NCBI RefSeq assembly: GCF_022539665.2 | Contig: NC_081332.1 | Coordinates: 3,133,884-3,197,883, forward strand | From: Daphnia carinata | Lineage: Eukaryota; Arthropoda; Branchiopoda; Diplostraca; Daphniidae | DNA length: 64,000 bases | Direction: 5' to 3' | Part shown: positions 1 through 10,878 of the stretch, piece after piece | Layout: the number at the start of each line of letters is the position of its first letter | Numbering within the stretch: the stretch's first letter is position 1 | Notes under the pieces: generated by a model | Seen by the model: the letters and a program-made list of their open reading frames with translations, nothing else | Database searches by the model: none | What the model was told of the DNA's origin: nothing | Translations under genes and position numbers: made by a program

Positions 1-570
1 AAACAAAACAAGGAGATCGCGCAAACGTGCGGTTTTACTTTTCAAACATTTGGATATGCTCTTTCACGACCTCCGCCATCCCCCCCCCCTCGCCATCCTA
101 ACCCACAAACACATGAGGCAGAACAGTGTAAACAGGTGATGGGGCGTTTGGCTCCTGCTAACCTCTGGCTGCCCCACCCTAGTCGTGTCTCTTACATCCA
201 GATGGGTTTAAATTTATTTTATTTATTTATTTTTTTTTTGGAGGGGAAAGGATCTGACACGGCGCGTTTCCGGAAGTATCGGATGAGTTCTGGTTGATGG
301 GCGGATGAACAAGTTAAAACAAAAAACCAAACATACGGTTAAGGAGGGGTAAGGCAGAAAAAAAAAAAAGGGCAAAGAAAACTGGAACAAGCGAAAACAA
401 AAGCCACAAAGAGGAGACGTGTAAGTTGAGTTGGAAAGAAAATTGTACGTGTCACGCCGATCTAATCTAAATGGACACGGGTCAGCTGTTCTGTAAGAAA
501 CCCCCCACCACCCGGCTTCATGACTTTAGGTAGATGTGGAGCAAAAAAAAATAGGGGTTGAGGGCACAAA

Positions 571-586
571 CCCCCCCCCCCCCCCC
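571..586. repeat. Poly(C) run
   Basis: Sixteen consecutive C. Similar C runs lie near 2584-2597, 4406-4419 and 7421-7428. Long C/G homopolymers are unusual in an AT-rich background. Confidence 0.95.
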
Positions 587-981
587 GTTTAACCATTTGA
601 CCCTGGAATTGGTTTCGTGTTCAAAGTGGGTGGATCTCATGACTCATGATGGACTCGGTTACATTACGGTCGATTGTAACGGGGGGAAAAAGTAAAGACT
701 CTAACTTTTCGGTGTGTTCAAAGTTTTACCACCAGCGTTACTGATGATGAGGAAATCGAGAAGCGGGCAGACGGCCGGCCAAAACAGCACGCGCCGGTGC
801 GTGATGACGAGAGGGCACATCAATTGGGCGCTGCCTCTCCGACGCGCAAACAGCACACAAGTCAACGGATAGAGAAATAAAGAACATGTGGGGGCCCTTC
901 CGGTTTGGTCACCCCCCCCCCCACGTAAAACCATCGTAAAATGAAACGATCAAATCAAACGAAATCAAATTTTGCGCGATG

Positions 982-1008
982 AAAAAAAAAAAAAAAAAAA
1001 AAAAAAAA
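982..1008. repeat. Poly(A) run
   Basis: Twenty-seven consecutive A. No target-site duplication or upstream retroposon body was recognised, so I treat it as a simple homopolymer. Confidence 0.95.
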
Positions 1009-2230
1009 TGGGGCGCTGTTCAGAGGCGAATTTTCAATCATAGGAAACGATTGATAGCTGGAAAAAAAGAGACACTGTTTAACGGAAGTAGACGCCATTT
1101 GATTTTTCAACTGACTGAGATCGGCTCGGCGAAGAGAAAAACGAAACCGTCAGCTGACGGTTGTTATCGTTTATTTTAAAAAGAAAAAGAACGGAAATTC
1201 GAGTGTGTGTTATAAGAAAAAAAAAAATGGAAGAAGAGCAGAAGCAGCTGCTGCTGCTGTTTGGCTCCTATTCTTCGAGACTGGCTCCTTATGATGTACA
1301 ATACGCAGAGAACCTGCTGCCAGGGCCGTTCCTCTCAAATCAAGCCTTTCTTTTTGTTTTGTTTCAAAAGTCCATTCAAAATGCCACCGTGTTCTTTCTT
1401 GAGATTGGGATCGCATCAGTGCAAGTTCCCCATCATTTGTTTCAACGTTTCCAATGAATCGGTTGTAACTAATAAAAATCGATTGCTTTATTGCTGCGCT
1501 TGTTCACTAGAAAAGGGAGAGGTTGACTCGATTGCTCATCAAGGAGACGGGCGAGTGCCAAGGTGGTGCCTTTTCCAAGCAGATGGTCAACGAAAAACAA
1601 AATGGAAGCAGCTAAAAGGAGAGTGGAACAAAAGCGAATAGGAAGCCTCTTGTTCATGTCACTCACTTCATTAAAAAAAAAAAAAAAAAAAAAACAAAAC
1701 AAAAAGGAACAAAACAGCAGAAGCCAATCAGAAGTGCCCGGCCGAAAACGCGTGTCTTTGAAAAAGCCCCCAGAATTAATTTGAAAAAAAAAAAAAAGAA
1801 AGAAAAAGAGCAAAGCTTCTTAAAAACCGGAAGGCGCGTGCTGCTGGCCAGCCTTTCCATCTGACACGTGTTGTCTTTGTTATTTCTAAAGAGGGCAGAT
1901 GATGCGCGCATTGGTCTCATCACGCGCCCTGATGGAAGCCAACGTCTTCAGCGCAGCTCAGCCAAGGTTATTCACATATGAAAATGTGCGAAGACTTTAT
2001 CATTCGTGAATAAAAAAGCAAATCTATTAGATACACTTGCGCTACGCCCAAACTTCGTGATTTTTCAAACTACAATGCCGTACGGATAAACAGGTGCAGG
2101 GGACGAATCCAACTTAATTCCGGCATTGGCCCTAAATATTTTACAGTTGTCCGCCAACTACACGTCCCCCCCCCCCTCTTCCCTATCGAATGCAAGTTGT
2201 TTCCTCGCAGATTTACGACTCATCTCACCG

Positions 2231-2257
2231 CTACATTATGCATTCAGCATAATGTAG
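2231..2257. repeat. Perfect inverted repeat, 11-bp arms, 5-nt loop
   Basis: Arm CTACATTATGC at 2231-2241 is the exact reverse complement of 2247-2257, with a 5-base loop. No protein gene covers it. It could form a short hairpin in RNA or a cruciform in DNA; its function is unknown. Confidence 0.9.
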
Positions 2258-2716
2258 GACGATCGTGAGTTTAACACACACACACACAGAGAAAAAACAG
2301 AGCTGTCCAGTGGACGGTGTCCAACTGCAAACGATAAACCAACAAAAATAAGAATATTTGGAGAAATAAAAAGAAAAAAGAGAAAGGGGGGAACGACTTT
2401 CACTCCATTGCCGATGATGAATTGGAGTAGACGAAAACTTTTGTTTTACTGTCGACACACGGAGGAGGAGCGGCGATGCGTGGACCAAGTTATTTTGGCC
2501 TAGTTTTCGATTGAGCTATACGCGGGGCACGATACAAAAGTTACGGCTAAGCTGTTCGCCGATGGAAACGTGCGTCATTAGCGCCCCCCCCCCCCCCGCA
2601 AAACAAGCGCACTACATTATCCGCCTTGAACTTTGAAAAGCCACTACGATGCACCGGGCGAACAAACAAGAATAAAGCGCACACCAGAATGATGGATAAT
2701 GCTATCAAAGCGCATT

Positions 2717-2718
<2 letters not shown>

Positions 2719-2752
<34 letters not shown>
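2719..2752. repeat. Poly(T) run
   Basis: Thirty-four consecutive T, the longest homopolymer in the window. Confidence 0.95.
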
Positions 2753-2754
<2 letters not shown>

Positions 2755-3058
2755 CAAGTAAAGACAACCATCATTAATGCGAAAATGGCCTAACCGAACT
2801 GAATTATTCATAAAAATCAAATTCAAAAGACAGAAACAAAAAGGAGGTGAGACAAGCGACCATATCTCTTTGTTTCCTTTATGCAAAAAACGACAGCTAT
2901 TGTACACCGGTAGAAAATGTTGTTTTGAAACAGTTTGCCTTGCCCGCGTTCGTGTGTTCTCTCGCGCTGGGATTACACGGCCCACGTCTTTCCATCATCC
3001 TGAAGCCTTCACCCCACCCTGTGTACAACCGGCGCACTTACAGACTTATTACTCTATT

Positions 3059-3063
3059 TGTGT

Positions 3064-3094
<31 letters not shown>

Positions 3095-3095
3095 G
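3059..3095. repeat. (GT)n microsatellite
   Basis: GT repeat broken by one A near 3068. Similar tracts lie at 4555-4575 and 5416-5444. Confidence 0.95.
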
Positions 3096-3471
3096 TTGCA
3101 GAAGAAAATAAATGGAACGGCTCACGCGAACCGTGCAAAAACAGTCAGCCTTGCGTGACCCTTGTACACGCAGCCAAAATAAAAGCTGTCGTGGATTCAT
3201 GCAATCCTTATAGTTGGGTCAGAAACGCACACATCTTCTCGCTTGCTATAAAGAAAAATCAATATTTCACGAGCATCTGATTAGAATTTCCGCGAGTGAC
3301 GTGTGTGTGCGTGCCGCCTTATTTGAAATGCGCGCGCGCCTACACGGGCGCAATGACAATAGGCAAATGACATGGACGCATCCGCATTTCAGGTGGTCGA
3401 TGCAACTCTCGTCGTCTACTTTATCACACACACAAAAAAAAAAAAGGATCAAGAGAACAGTTGGTCTGTTC

Positions 3472-3475
<4 letters not shown>

Positions 3476-3507
<32 letters not shown>

Positions 3508-3516
3508 AGAGAGAGA
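3476..3516. repeat. Poly(A) run followed by (GA)n
   Basis: Twenty-nine A (3476-3504) followed directly by six GA units. Confidence 0.95.
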
Positions 3517-5413
3517 TTTCAACATGAAATATTCAATTGGTTTTGCGGCTGTTCTATTGTTGCGCCCGCTTTTGCCCATCCAAACACGGTAATCATTAAC
3601 AAGCGTGACGGTGCCGTATGGCGATACCGACCCCTACGTTTTCCCTTTGTTACGTCAATGTAGCGTGAAAAAAAGAAAGGACACAAATGTCCAGGGAAGT
3701 TTTTTAAATTTTCCCACACACGATTATCGAACGGCCACATTTGTTCATTCATCATTTGATGAGCTCGAATGTTTGGCTGATTAAAAGAAAAAAAAAATGC
3801 CTGTTAATTTCAATGAAATTTGAATAGACCAGGTAAGTAGAGGATTTCCCAAGTAAAAAGAAAAGTCAAACCAGCTGCTGTTCAACTACCATTTTCTAAA
3901 TAAAAATTACCTCAAAAAAGAGGGAGCCAACACAAATGATGAGTCGCAGAAAACGGCCTTCGTCCGCTGAAAGACTCGCCGCCTCTCCCCCCTTTTTGTT
4001 TGTAGCCCATTTGATTTTTAAAAATAAAATAACCTCAAAGTGGGGAATTTTTGAAAATAATAAAAAAAAAAAAAAATCAAAAGATATACAATCAGTTTTA
4101 AGCGGGCGCTTATTTCTTTTTTTTTTTTTTTTTTTTTTACACATGGTGAATGAATGGCCTCTTGAAGAGGAAAATGGGAAATCGGACGAGGATGACACTT
4201 TGCTTTTCTTGTTTACCCTCCCCCACTTTCGTTATAGTCCTCACAGAGAGAGAGAGAGAGATGCCGCCTTTCTGTTTGATTCTCTTTTGTGTTATTACTA
4301 GTTTTTAAAAAAATATCTCTTAAGGAAAAATTGGAGGGGGTTGGCTATTAAAAAGAAAAGATCCAAACTTGGAAAGTCGATTGACCAATGCATACGTAGC
4401 AAAGCCCCCCCCCCCCCCCTGTTGATTTTATATGACGAGGGTGCACTGAAATTTTACTTCTCTCAAACCCACCCTCGGCTGATTAAATTTGATTTTTTTT
4501 TTCTCCTTCTTCGTTTTGTTTTTACAATCCAAATTAAATCTTCGCAACGCCTTTTGTGTGTGTGTGTGTGTGTGTCTATGGTGATTATTGCCTTTACCAT
4601 TCCCTAGCTAATAATAACTCCCCTCCAACTCATTTGCGTGGGGAGGGATATTTTTAACTCCTCGGTTTCAACTTGCTGACACAATTTCTATTCCAATTTC
4701 AACGGTTTTTTTTCCCCTTTTACAACCGTCTCCGAATGTCTTCTCTTTTTTTTTTTTCTTCAAAAATTTCAATTCAAACACGCCAGCAATGAGCTAATGT
4801 GCTTATCTACCCAGACACGGACAAGTAGAAGCGGAAACTCCAAACTACGCAAGCGAACACAACACGCGTGACTCGGTTTCTTTTTTTTTTTCCTAACCCC
4901 CAAAACTTGGAGTGTCTATCTCGCAGAGTCATTCATCAGCGACGTTTTAAAACTCGAAAAAAAAATATGGATGGATAATATTTAGGCCAACAAAAAAAAA
5001 AAATATATATATGCAAGCGAACCGTACAGAACCCACAAGACAAGTTTGCGTTACGCGTGTGTATGTGTGTGTATAATAGATTTCACGCCAACAATCACGC
5101 ACGAATCGTAAAAGAAAAAAAGGGCGAGAGCGGTTGAGGCGACGAATAATGGCCGTTGCCAAACCCCACTTATGTGTTATCTCGTTATGTGCCGCATTTA
5201 AAAAACAAAAAAACAAAACAAAAAACAAAGCCGCGCGCAGTTGTATATAAAATAAAGGACGCACACACAATTATCGTGACACGGCGCACTACGAAAAAGA
5301 GATAGAAAAAGAATGAGTTAATCTAATGCATTTCGTTCGTGTCATTGCATCCCCCGAACGTAATGCATAATAATTTCCCAGCCTGTCACGAAAATGTTTC
5401 AAATGTGTGCGTC

Positions 5414-5415
<2 letters not shown>

Positions 5416-5444
<29 letters not shown>
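5416..5444. repeat. (GT)n microsatellite
   Basis: About fourteen uninterrupted GT units in non-coding sequence. Confidence 0.95.
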
Positions 5445-5447
<3 letters not shown>

Positions 5448-7379
5448 TTCTATTTAACGTGAAGACGTTCCACTTCCGGACATCTTTTCGTGATCGTCGC
5501 GATGTTTCGGGATTTAGATTTTCGGGCGGCTGTTGAACGCAATTGAATACGGGCAACGTCGTTTCGCTATAATCCTAAACACAAGCAAAAATCGAGTACG
5601 GCTGAAATCGGTTAGGCACGACGTCATTAACATCTGATTCAACTGCCATAGAGAGAGCAACGTCGTTTATTAACAATCCACCGGGGATCGGAAAATGTGA
5701 TGCCGCTGAACGCCGTCGATTTCCACGTCCTCCGGGTCTGCGTTAATCAACGACGTTCTCTTGATGGCGTACGCTCGTAAACAACACGGCGGGCGTGTTG
5801 ACGGGTCTTCCCGTTAGTACAACTCGCAACGTGTAAGCCAACTAATGTTAGGCACACGGGCAGCAATTTATTATCAAACAATATTAAACTGCTGTTCGAT
5901 CGTGCCGCATGTTCCAAACTTAAAGCGCTTGTTCATTGCGCGTTACGATGCAATGTTTGCCTATGCCTATTTTGGGGGAAAAACAAAACAATGGAACGTT
6001 CGCTTCTTCGCTTTCTGTTTGTAGCTGTTGACATGGAAGAATATGATGTCAAAGCAACCAAGATCAAATGTCCGCTGTTTTACAAAGAAAACTAAAATAT
6101 AAACTCATCCGGCTCACATCGAAAAAAAAAATAAAATACTTTTCTCCCTTCCCCCCCCCCTTTCCGTCCACTGTTCAAATGGAGAAATACGACCTCTTAC
6201 CAGGAATACCAGAAGTTCACGACAGCTCCCCTTCTTCCCCCCCAAAAAACGGAAATAAAAGGAATTTTTTTTTTCTTTAAAGATAAAAAAAAGAAAAGAA
6301 ATAGAACTGTACTGCAGAGGCGGAAATGTTCAGACTTGTCGAACAGGAACCAAGTACAAACAAGAGGGTTATGTTCCTCCTGTAAAGAATCACCGCATTT
6401 GGGCCTCGTCCGTTTTCTTTTTCTTAAGTGCGAAAAGATCGATAAATTCCCACACACACATACAAAAAGAAGGGCGTCGCGTAAAAGGCCACCCAGAAAA
6501 ATGAAGGAAAAAAAAGAAATTGCTTTTTATTTTTTTAAACTTAATAGGAAGTGCGTCAAAAAGAAAAAACGCCCACGTACGATGCGAGTAATGCGAGACG
6601 ACGTAACGTTTTTCCTTGTATTTCTGTTGATTTATTCAACATGTAAAACGGGCGACGACACCTGGGCTCACTTACTAATGTCCTAACTGTTCTGCATACA
6701 TGCAAAGCAGGGGGCACATGTACGACAGAGAGCGACGGCTAAGTCTATTAGACGACAGGCAAAGGCAAGAAAGTGTCACCCTACTTTATCGTTCCTCCAA
6801 CTCCCCCGCATTTTACGATTAAGCACATCCACCGTTTTGAAAATCATTCAAGTCCCTCTTCAAATGTAAAGAACAAAAGAGCATCGTGCGATATCAAACG
6901 TCCACTGCCATCTATTCCAGTCATTGATCGTCTTTAAGAAAAATTAGCCCCTCCACTCGTTTGTTTACGTACGATGGAGATTAATGCAGAGCGAACGAGC
7001 AGCTGCTACAATTAAAAAAGGATAAAAGACATTTAGGCCAAAAGACTCTGCCCCCCCACTTCATCTCGAGTGGATTTCGACGGAGCAAATTGGAGTAGCG
7101 TAGAATTGTTAAAGAAAAAAAAAATGAATTTCAGTCTTACAGTCACTTCAAGTTGGGATTAAAGACTCTCCGCATTTCACCGAAGAAGGACCCGTGAAAG
7201 GGCAAAACTTTCGCTTGATTTATTATTATCGCACATCTCGTGCAACAACAATGAGAACATAAGAAAAAGGCCACGTCTACATGTGACCGCTGCTCCGCCT
7301 CCTCTTTCCCAACTATTCAATTTATTTCATTTTTTACGACGAAAAAAAAAAAAAAACGCGTTCCAGAAAAAAGGTTTGT

Positions 7380-7472
7380 GCGGCTATGGAAAAGTGGTCA
7401 GCATGACGACAGGAGGGCCCCCCCCCCCTTTTTTATTCATTCATTTCTTTTTTTTTGTTAGTCCATAGCCGC
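7380..7472. repeat. Inverted repeat with 11-bp arms and long spacer
   Basis: GCGGCTATGGA at 7380-7390 is the exact reverse complement of 7462-7472. The spacer is 71 bp and contains C and T homopolymers. No terminal duplication or transposase was seen. Confidence 0.85.
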
Positions 7473-9124
7473 TAAGGTAAGAACGTTGAGAAAGGAGCGA
7501 GACGGATGGACTGGGGGATATCACACATTTTCAACATTGAAAGGATTTTTTTTTTTTTTTTTCAAAGCGTGGGACACCTCTGCTATAGTTAGAAGCCAAA
7601 AAAAAAAAAAATGGACAATAGTCAAACTAGTTTGAAACGGGAATGTGCGAAAGAATTTCAGTTATGGGCTGTCAGTGAAACGGGCGGCATACAAATTTTT
7701 TCCTTTTTTTTTTTCTCTCTCCTCATTATTACAATCGATGCGAGGTGAAATTCTGAAGAGAGGGAGGCACAAGAAAAATGTGTTACATTTTCACGCCTTC
7801 CGGATTGAAAAAGGTAACAAGAGAACAAGAAAACATGAAATGATTCAAACACGAGTAAAACGTAAGAATAGACGATCCAAAATGGGGATACGTACTAATG
7901 GCAGTAAACGATGGAATGTGAATAAAAAAAAATAAAAAAAAAAAAAAAAGAGAAAAAGGTTTGAACATTCCCGCCTACCTACTTGACACCCAAAATGGCT
8001 GCCAAAGAAAAAAAAAAAATCGAAGGGCCTCTTTAGAAACCGCGTAAGATCCAACTGTAATCGACTATTGAAAAACTAACAAAAGAAAACAACTACCGTT
8101 TTTATTTCATTTTTTTTTTTTGCCGCTCTTTTGCTATTTAAAAGTGAATGGCGCATCATCGTGTCGTGTGCCCACCATCACCAGACACGCACGCAGACAA
8201 TCAGCGTGATTCGATTCAGGCGGCGCTCGCGATCGCAGATTTGGGAGGGCCGATAAAAAAAAAAAAATGCGTGTTCCAAAGCAAGCGCTAGTCTTCCCCT
8301 TCAACGGGACTCGTACGATCCAATCTCGCTGGTGAATATAAATAAGAATAACGATCTTCATTCGAGTGACGTCAATGAGTCCCTTCGCCGTTTTTGCAAT
8401 CAGTTTGGTAAAACCGGGAGCGCCCCCCCCTCTTCAAAAAAAAAAGAAAAAAAAAAGGGGAAGAACCATTTTCAATTTGGGTAAGGAAACGGAGCATCTA
8501 TTTTGACTGGCGAACATTATAAATCAAGTATGCAGAGCGCATACCATCGACGACTTGATCCCGAAGATCTCCTCCTTGCTCCCCTCTTATTTATATTGGA
8601 TAGAACGACGAGGGATGGGTTAAAGTAAAAACAAAAGTAATCCCCGTTTCCCTTTTTTATTGCCAACCGTCCTCTCCACCCACCTCTCCCTCCCAGAAAA
8701 GATCGTGTGTCATGGTTACAAATAAATCGTGATTCGCACATCTTTCTCGACTTGACTCACGAAGCGTGAGACGGCAAAGGATATTACAATTATCGACGAA
8801 ACTATAAATAATGATCTTTTATTTCTCTCTCTCTTTGTGGAAAGTAAAAGCAAAAAAAAAAAAAATAATAATAATAATAAAGAAAGGCTTCTTGTTTTCA
8901 AACTAATCTATTGATACATATTATTTCGGCTTCGCTCCCCTCCCCAATGTGTCGTAATCGATTGTGTGTGTGTGTACGCAAAAGTCATCCCTTTCGATGT
9001 TACTCCGTGTCTTATGAAATAATCGGCTTTAGAGAAACGTCTTTTCTACACGCTCGCTGTACGGGTAAGGAAAAACGTTAAACCCATTTACAAAAAAAAA
9101 AAAAGAGAGAGGGGGAGAGACGAG

Positions 9125-9180
9125 CAAGAGACGGCCAACGGTGCCAGTGCAGCTAATGGTTTTAAACTGGCCGTCTCTTG
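9125..9180. repeat. Inverted repeat with 13-bp perfect arms
   Basis: CAAGAGACGGCCA at 9125-9137 pairs exactly with 9168-9180 across a 30-base loop. A 13-bp perfect local inverted repeat is unlikely by chance in a region this size. It is shorter than a typical pre-miRNA duplex, and I cannot assign a function. Confidence 0.85.
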
Positions 9181-9774
9181 TTGGAATCGTACAAAGATGG
9201 CGAACAATAGGGTGTTTAATACTACAAAGAAAAAGCGGAAAAAAGAGGAAGTCGTAATAAATGATACAAAAATTGAGAGGAAAAAAAAAATGCATGACAA
9301 AAGAAAAAAACGGCGCAAAAAAATGGAATTGATCGAAATCTCCCCTCTACTTTCCCAAACGGATTAGTCAACTCAAAAAAAATAAAATAAAATAAATATT
9401 ACGAGCAGCGGATACAGCAGACAAAACCCCACGGACAATTGGTAAAAATAAAATTAGATCCTCTCCTTCCTGATATTAAAACATCCGGCTTTTCTCGTTG
9501 ATAAGCTGAATTGCATTTCATATTTCATTTTCAAACTTCCCTATTCAAAGTTTCCACAGCCACAAAGTTTTCTATTTTTCCTTAAAAGCCAATCAACAAC
9601 CAGTGGAGGGCCGTGTACCGCGTTACTCATGTTCAGCCCGTTCCGAAGCTGACACAGATGCATCCCAACGGGCACTGGAACGCCGAGTCATCAGTCTTGT
9701 ATGCGATACGTGGAAAACAGACGAAAAGAACCCCAGAGACTACCAACCCTAGAGCATCTCGGAACCCTATCTTT

Positions 9775-9797
9775 ATCTCTCTCTCTCTCTCTCTCTC
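9775..9797. repeat. (CT)n microsatellite
   Basis: Uninterrupted TC/CT tract in non-coding sequence. Confidence 0.9.
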
Positions 9798-10858
9798 CGT
9801 TTCTTTTTACACGTCTACCGTGTCCGCACCATCTACATCTAGCAGGATGTAATATTCATGACGTGAAAACAGAGTACCCCATGCCTATGTACACCGTTAC
9901 GCTTACGCATTCTCTTAAGCAACATTGCCGGCCCGATTCCTAAAGGCGTTATCAATATAGATTGCATGCATGTAAATCCAGCAGCACGAAATGTTGAGTA
10001 GAAAGAGACGGGATGATGGGAAATTCATGAATAAAGAAACGTCGCACTCTTCCTCTGTTTTTGCTACCGGTACTTTTTTTTTTCTTTCGTAATGTTCTTA
10101 CGGTAAGCCGATGATGCCTTGCCGACGCAGCAAAATAGGGCATTCATTATTAAGCAAACAAATCTTCTTTGAAATGATGCTGCATGTTTTAGTCGCATTC
10201 GGGATCAAAGGGGAAACAAGCAAGCGATTTTAAATGAAACATGTGGCCTTAAATCCACGTCAATGTCGCGTATCAACGAGGCAATAATCGTGTCAAGAGT
10301 TCCAAATGTTGTGACCAAGTTTGATTGGTGTGACGGGGGAAAAAAAATGGATGGAGGAAACCGTAGGATGTGGATGTACGGCAATAATGCATCGTACAAC
10401 CCGATTGGATTGACGCGGAGCTTTCAAATCCTTCGACAACGGCGACAACAAAATAAGGTTTCGAAGACCGCAAATATAAAATATAACGGGAATGACGTCA
10501 ACAGGATGTTGTGCAGCTTTGTGTGGTGACAGGACGCCATTATGCCATTCAATGTGGGAAATCAAAGGAGATGAGATTAAACTCATAAACAGCGACTTAA
10601 ACAGCGCGTTGCAACAAGGAAAATTCCCATTCAAGGTAAATCAAAACATCCAACATTGTTGGTTTTTACATTAAATCCGAAGCTCCCATAACATGGTGCC
10701 ACCTAGCGGTCAGTCAGGTAACCGCTACGATTGAGCACAGTAAAAAAGTGAATGAAAGAAAAAAAGAACTCAGAGGCTGTATGGTAATCCATTTTTACTG
10801 ACATTGAAGTTTGAAAAAAAAATGTAAGTCGGAGAAATTTCAAATAGATGGCAATCTA

Positions 10859-10878
10859 GAGTGCTTCTAAAAGCACTC
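10859..10878. repeat. Short inverted repeat (8-bp arms, 4-nt loop)
   Basis: GAGTGCTT at 10859-10866 and AAGCACTC at 10871-10878 form a perfect small hairpin. An arm of this length can arise by chance. Confidence 0.7.

Noticed and set aside
982-1008. Poly(A) as the tail of a retrocopy
   Set aside because: No upstream gene-like or retroposon sequence and no target-site duplication seen.
1469-1923. Overlapping minus-strand frames of 73-126 codons
   Set aside because: Mostly Phe/Lys from A/T runs; no splice sites, motifs or consistent frame.
9613-9943. Plus-strand frames near a (CT)n tract
   Set aside because: The frames run through the dinucleotide repeat and no exon partners could be found, although the first part has ordinary composition.
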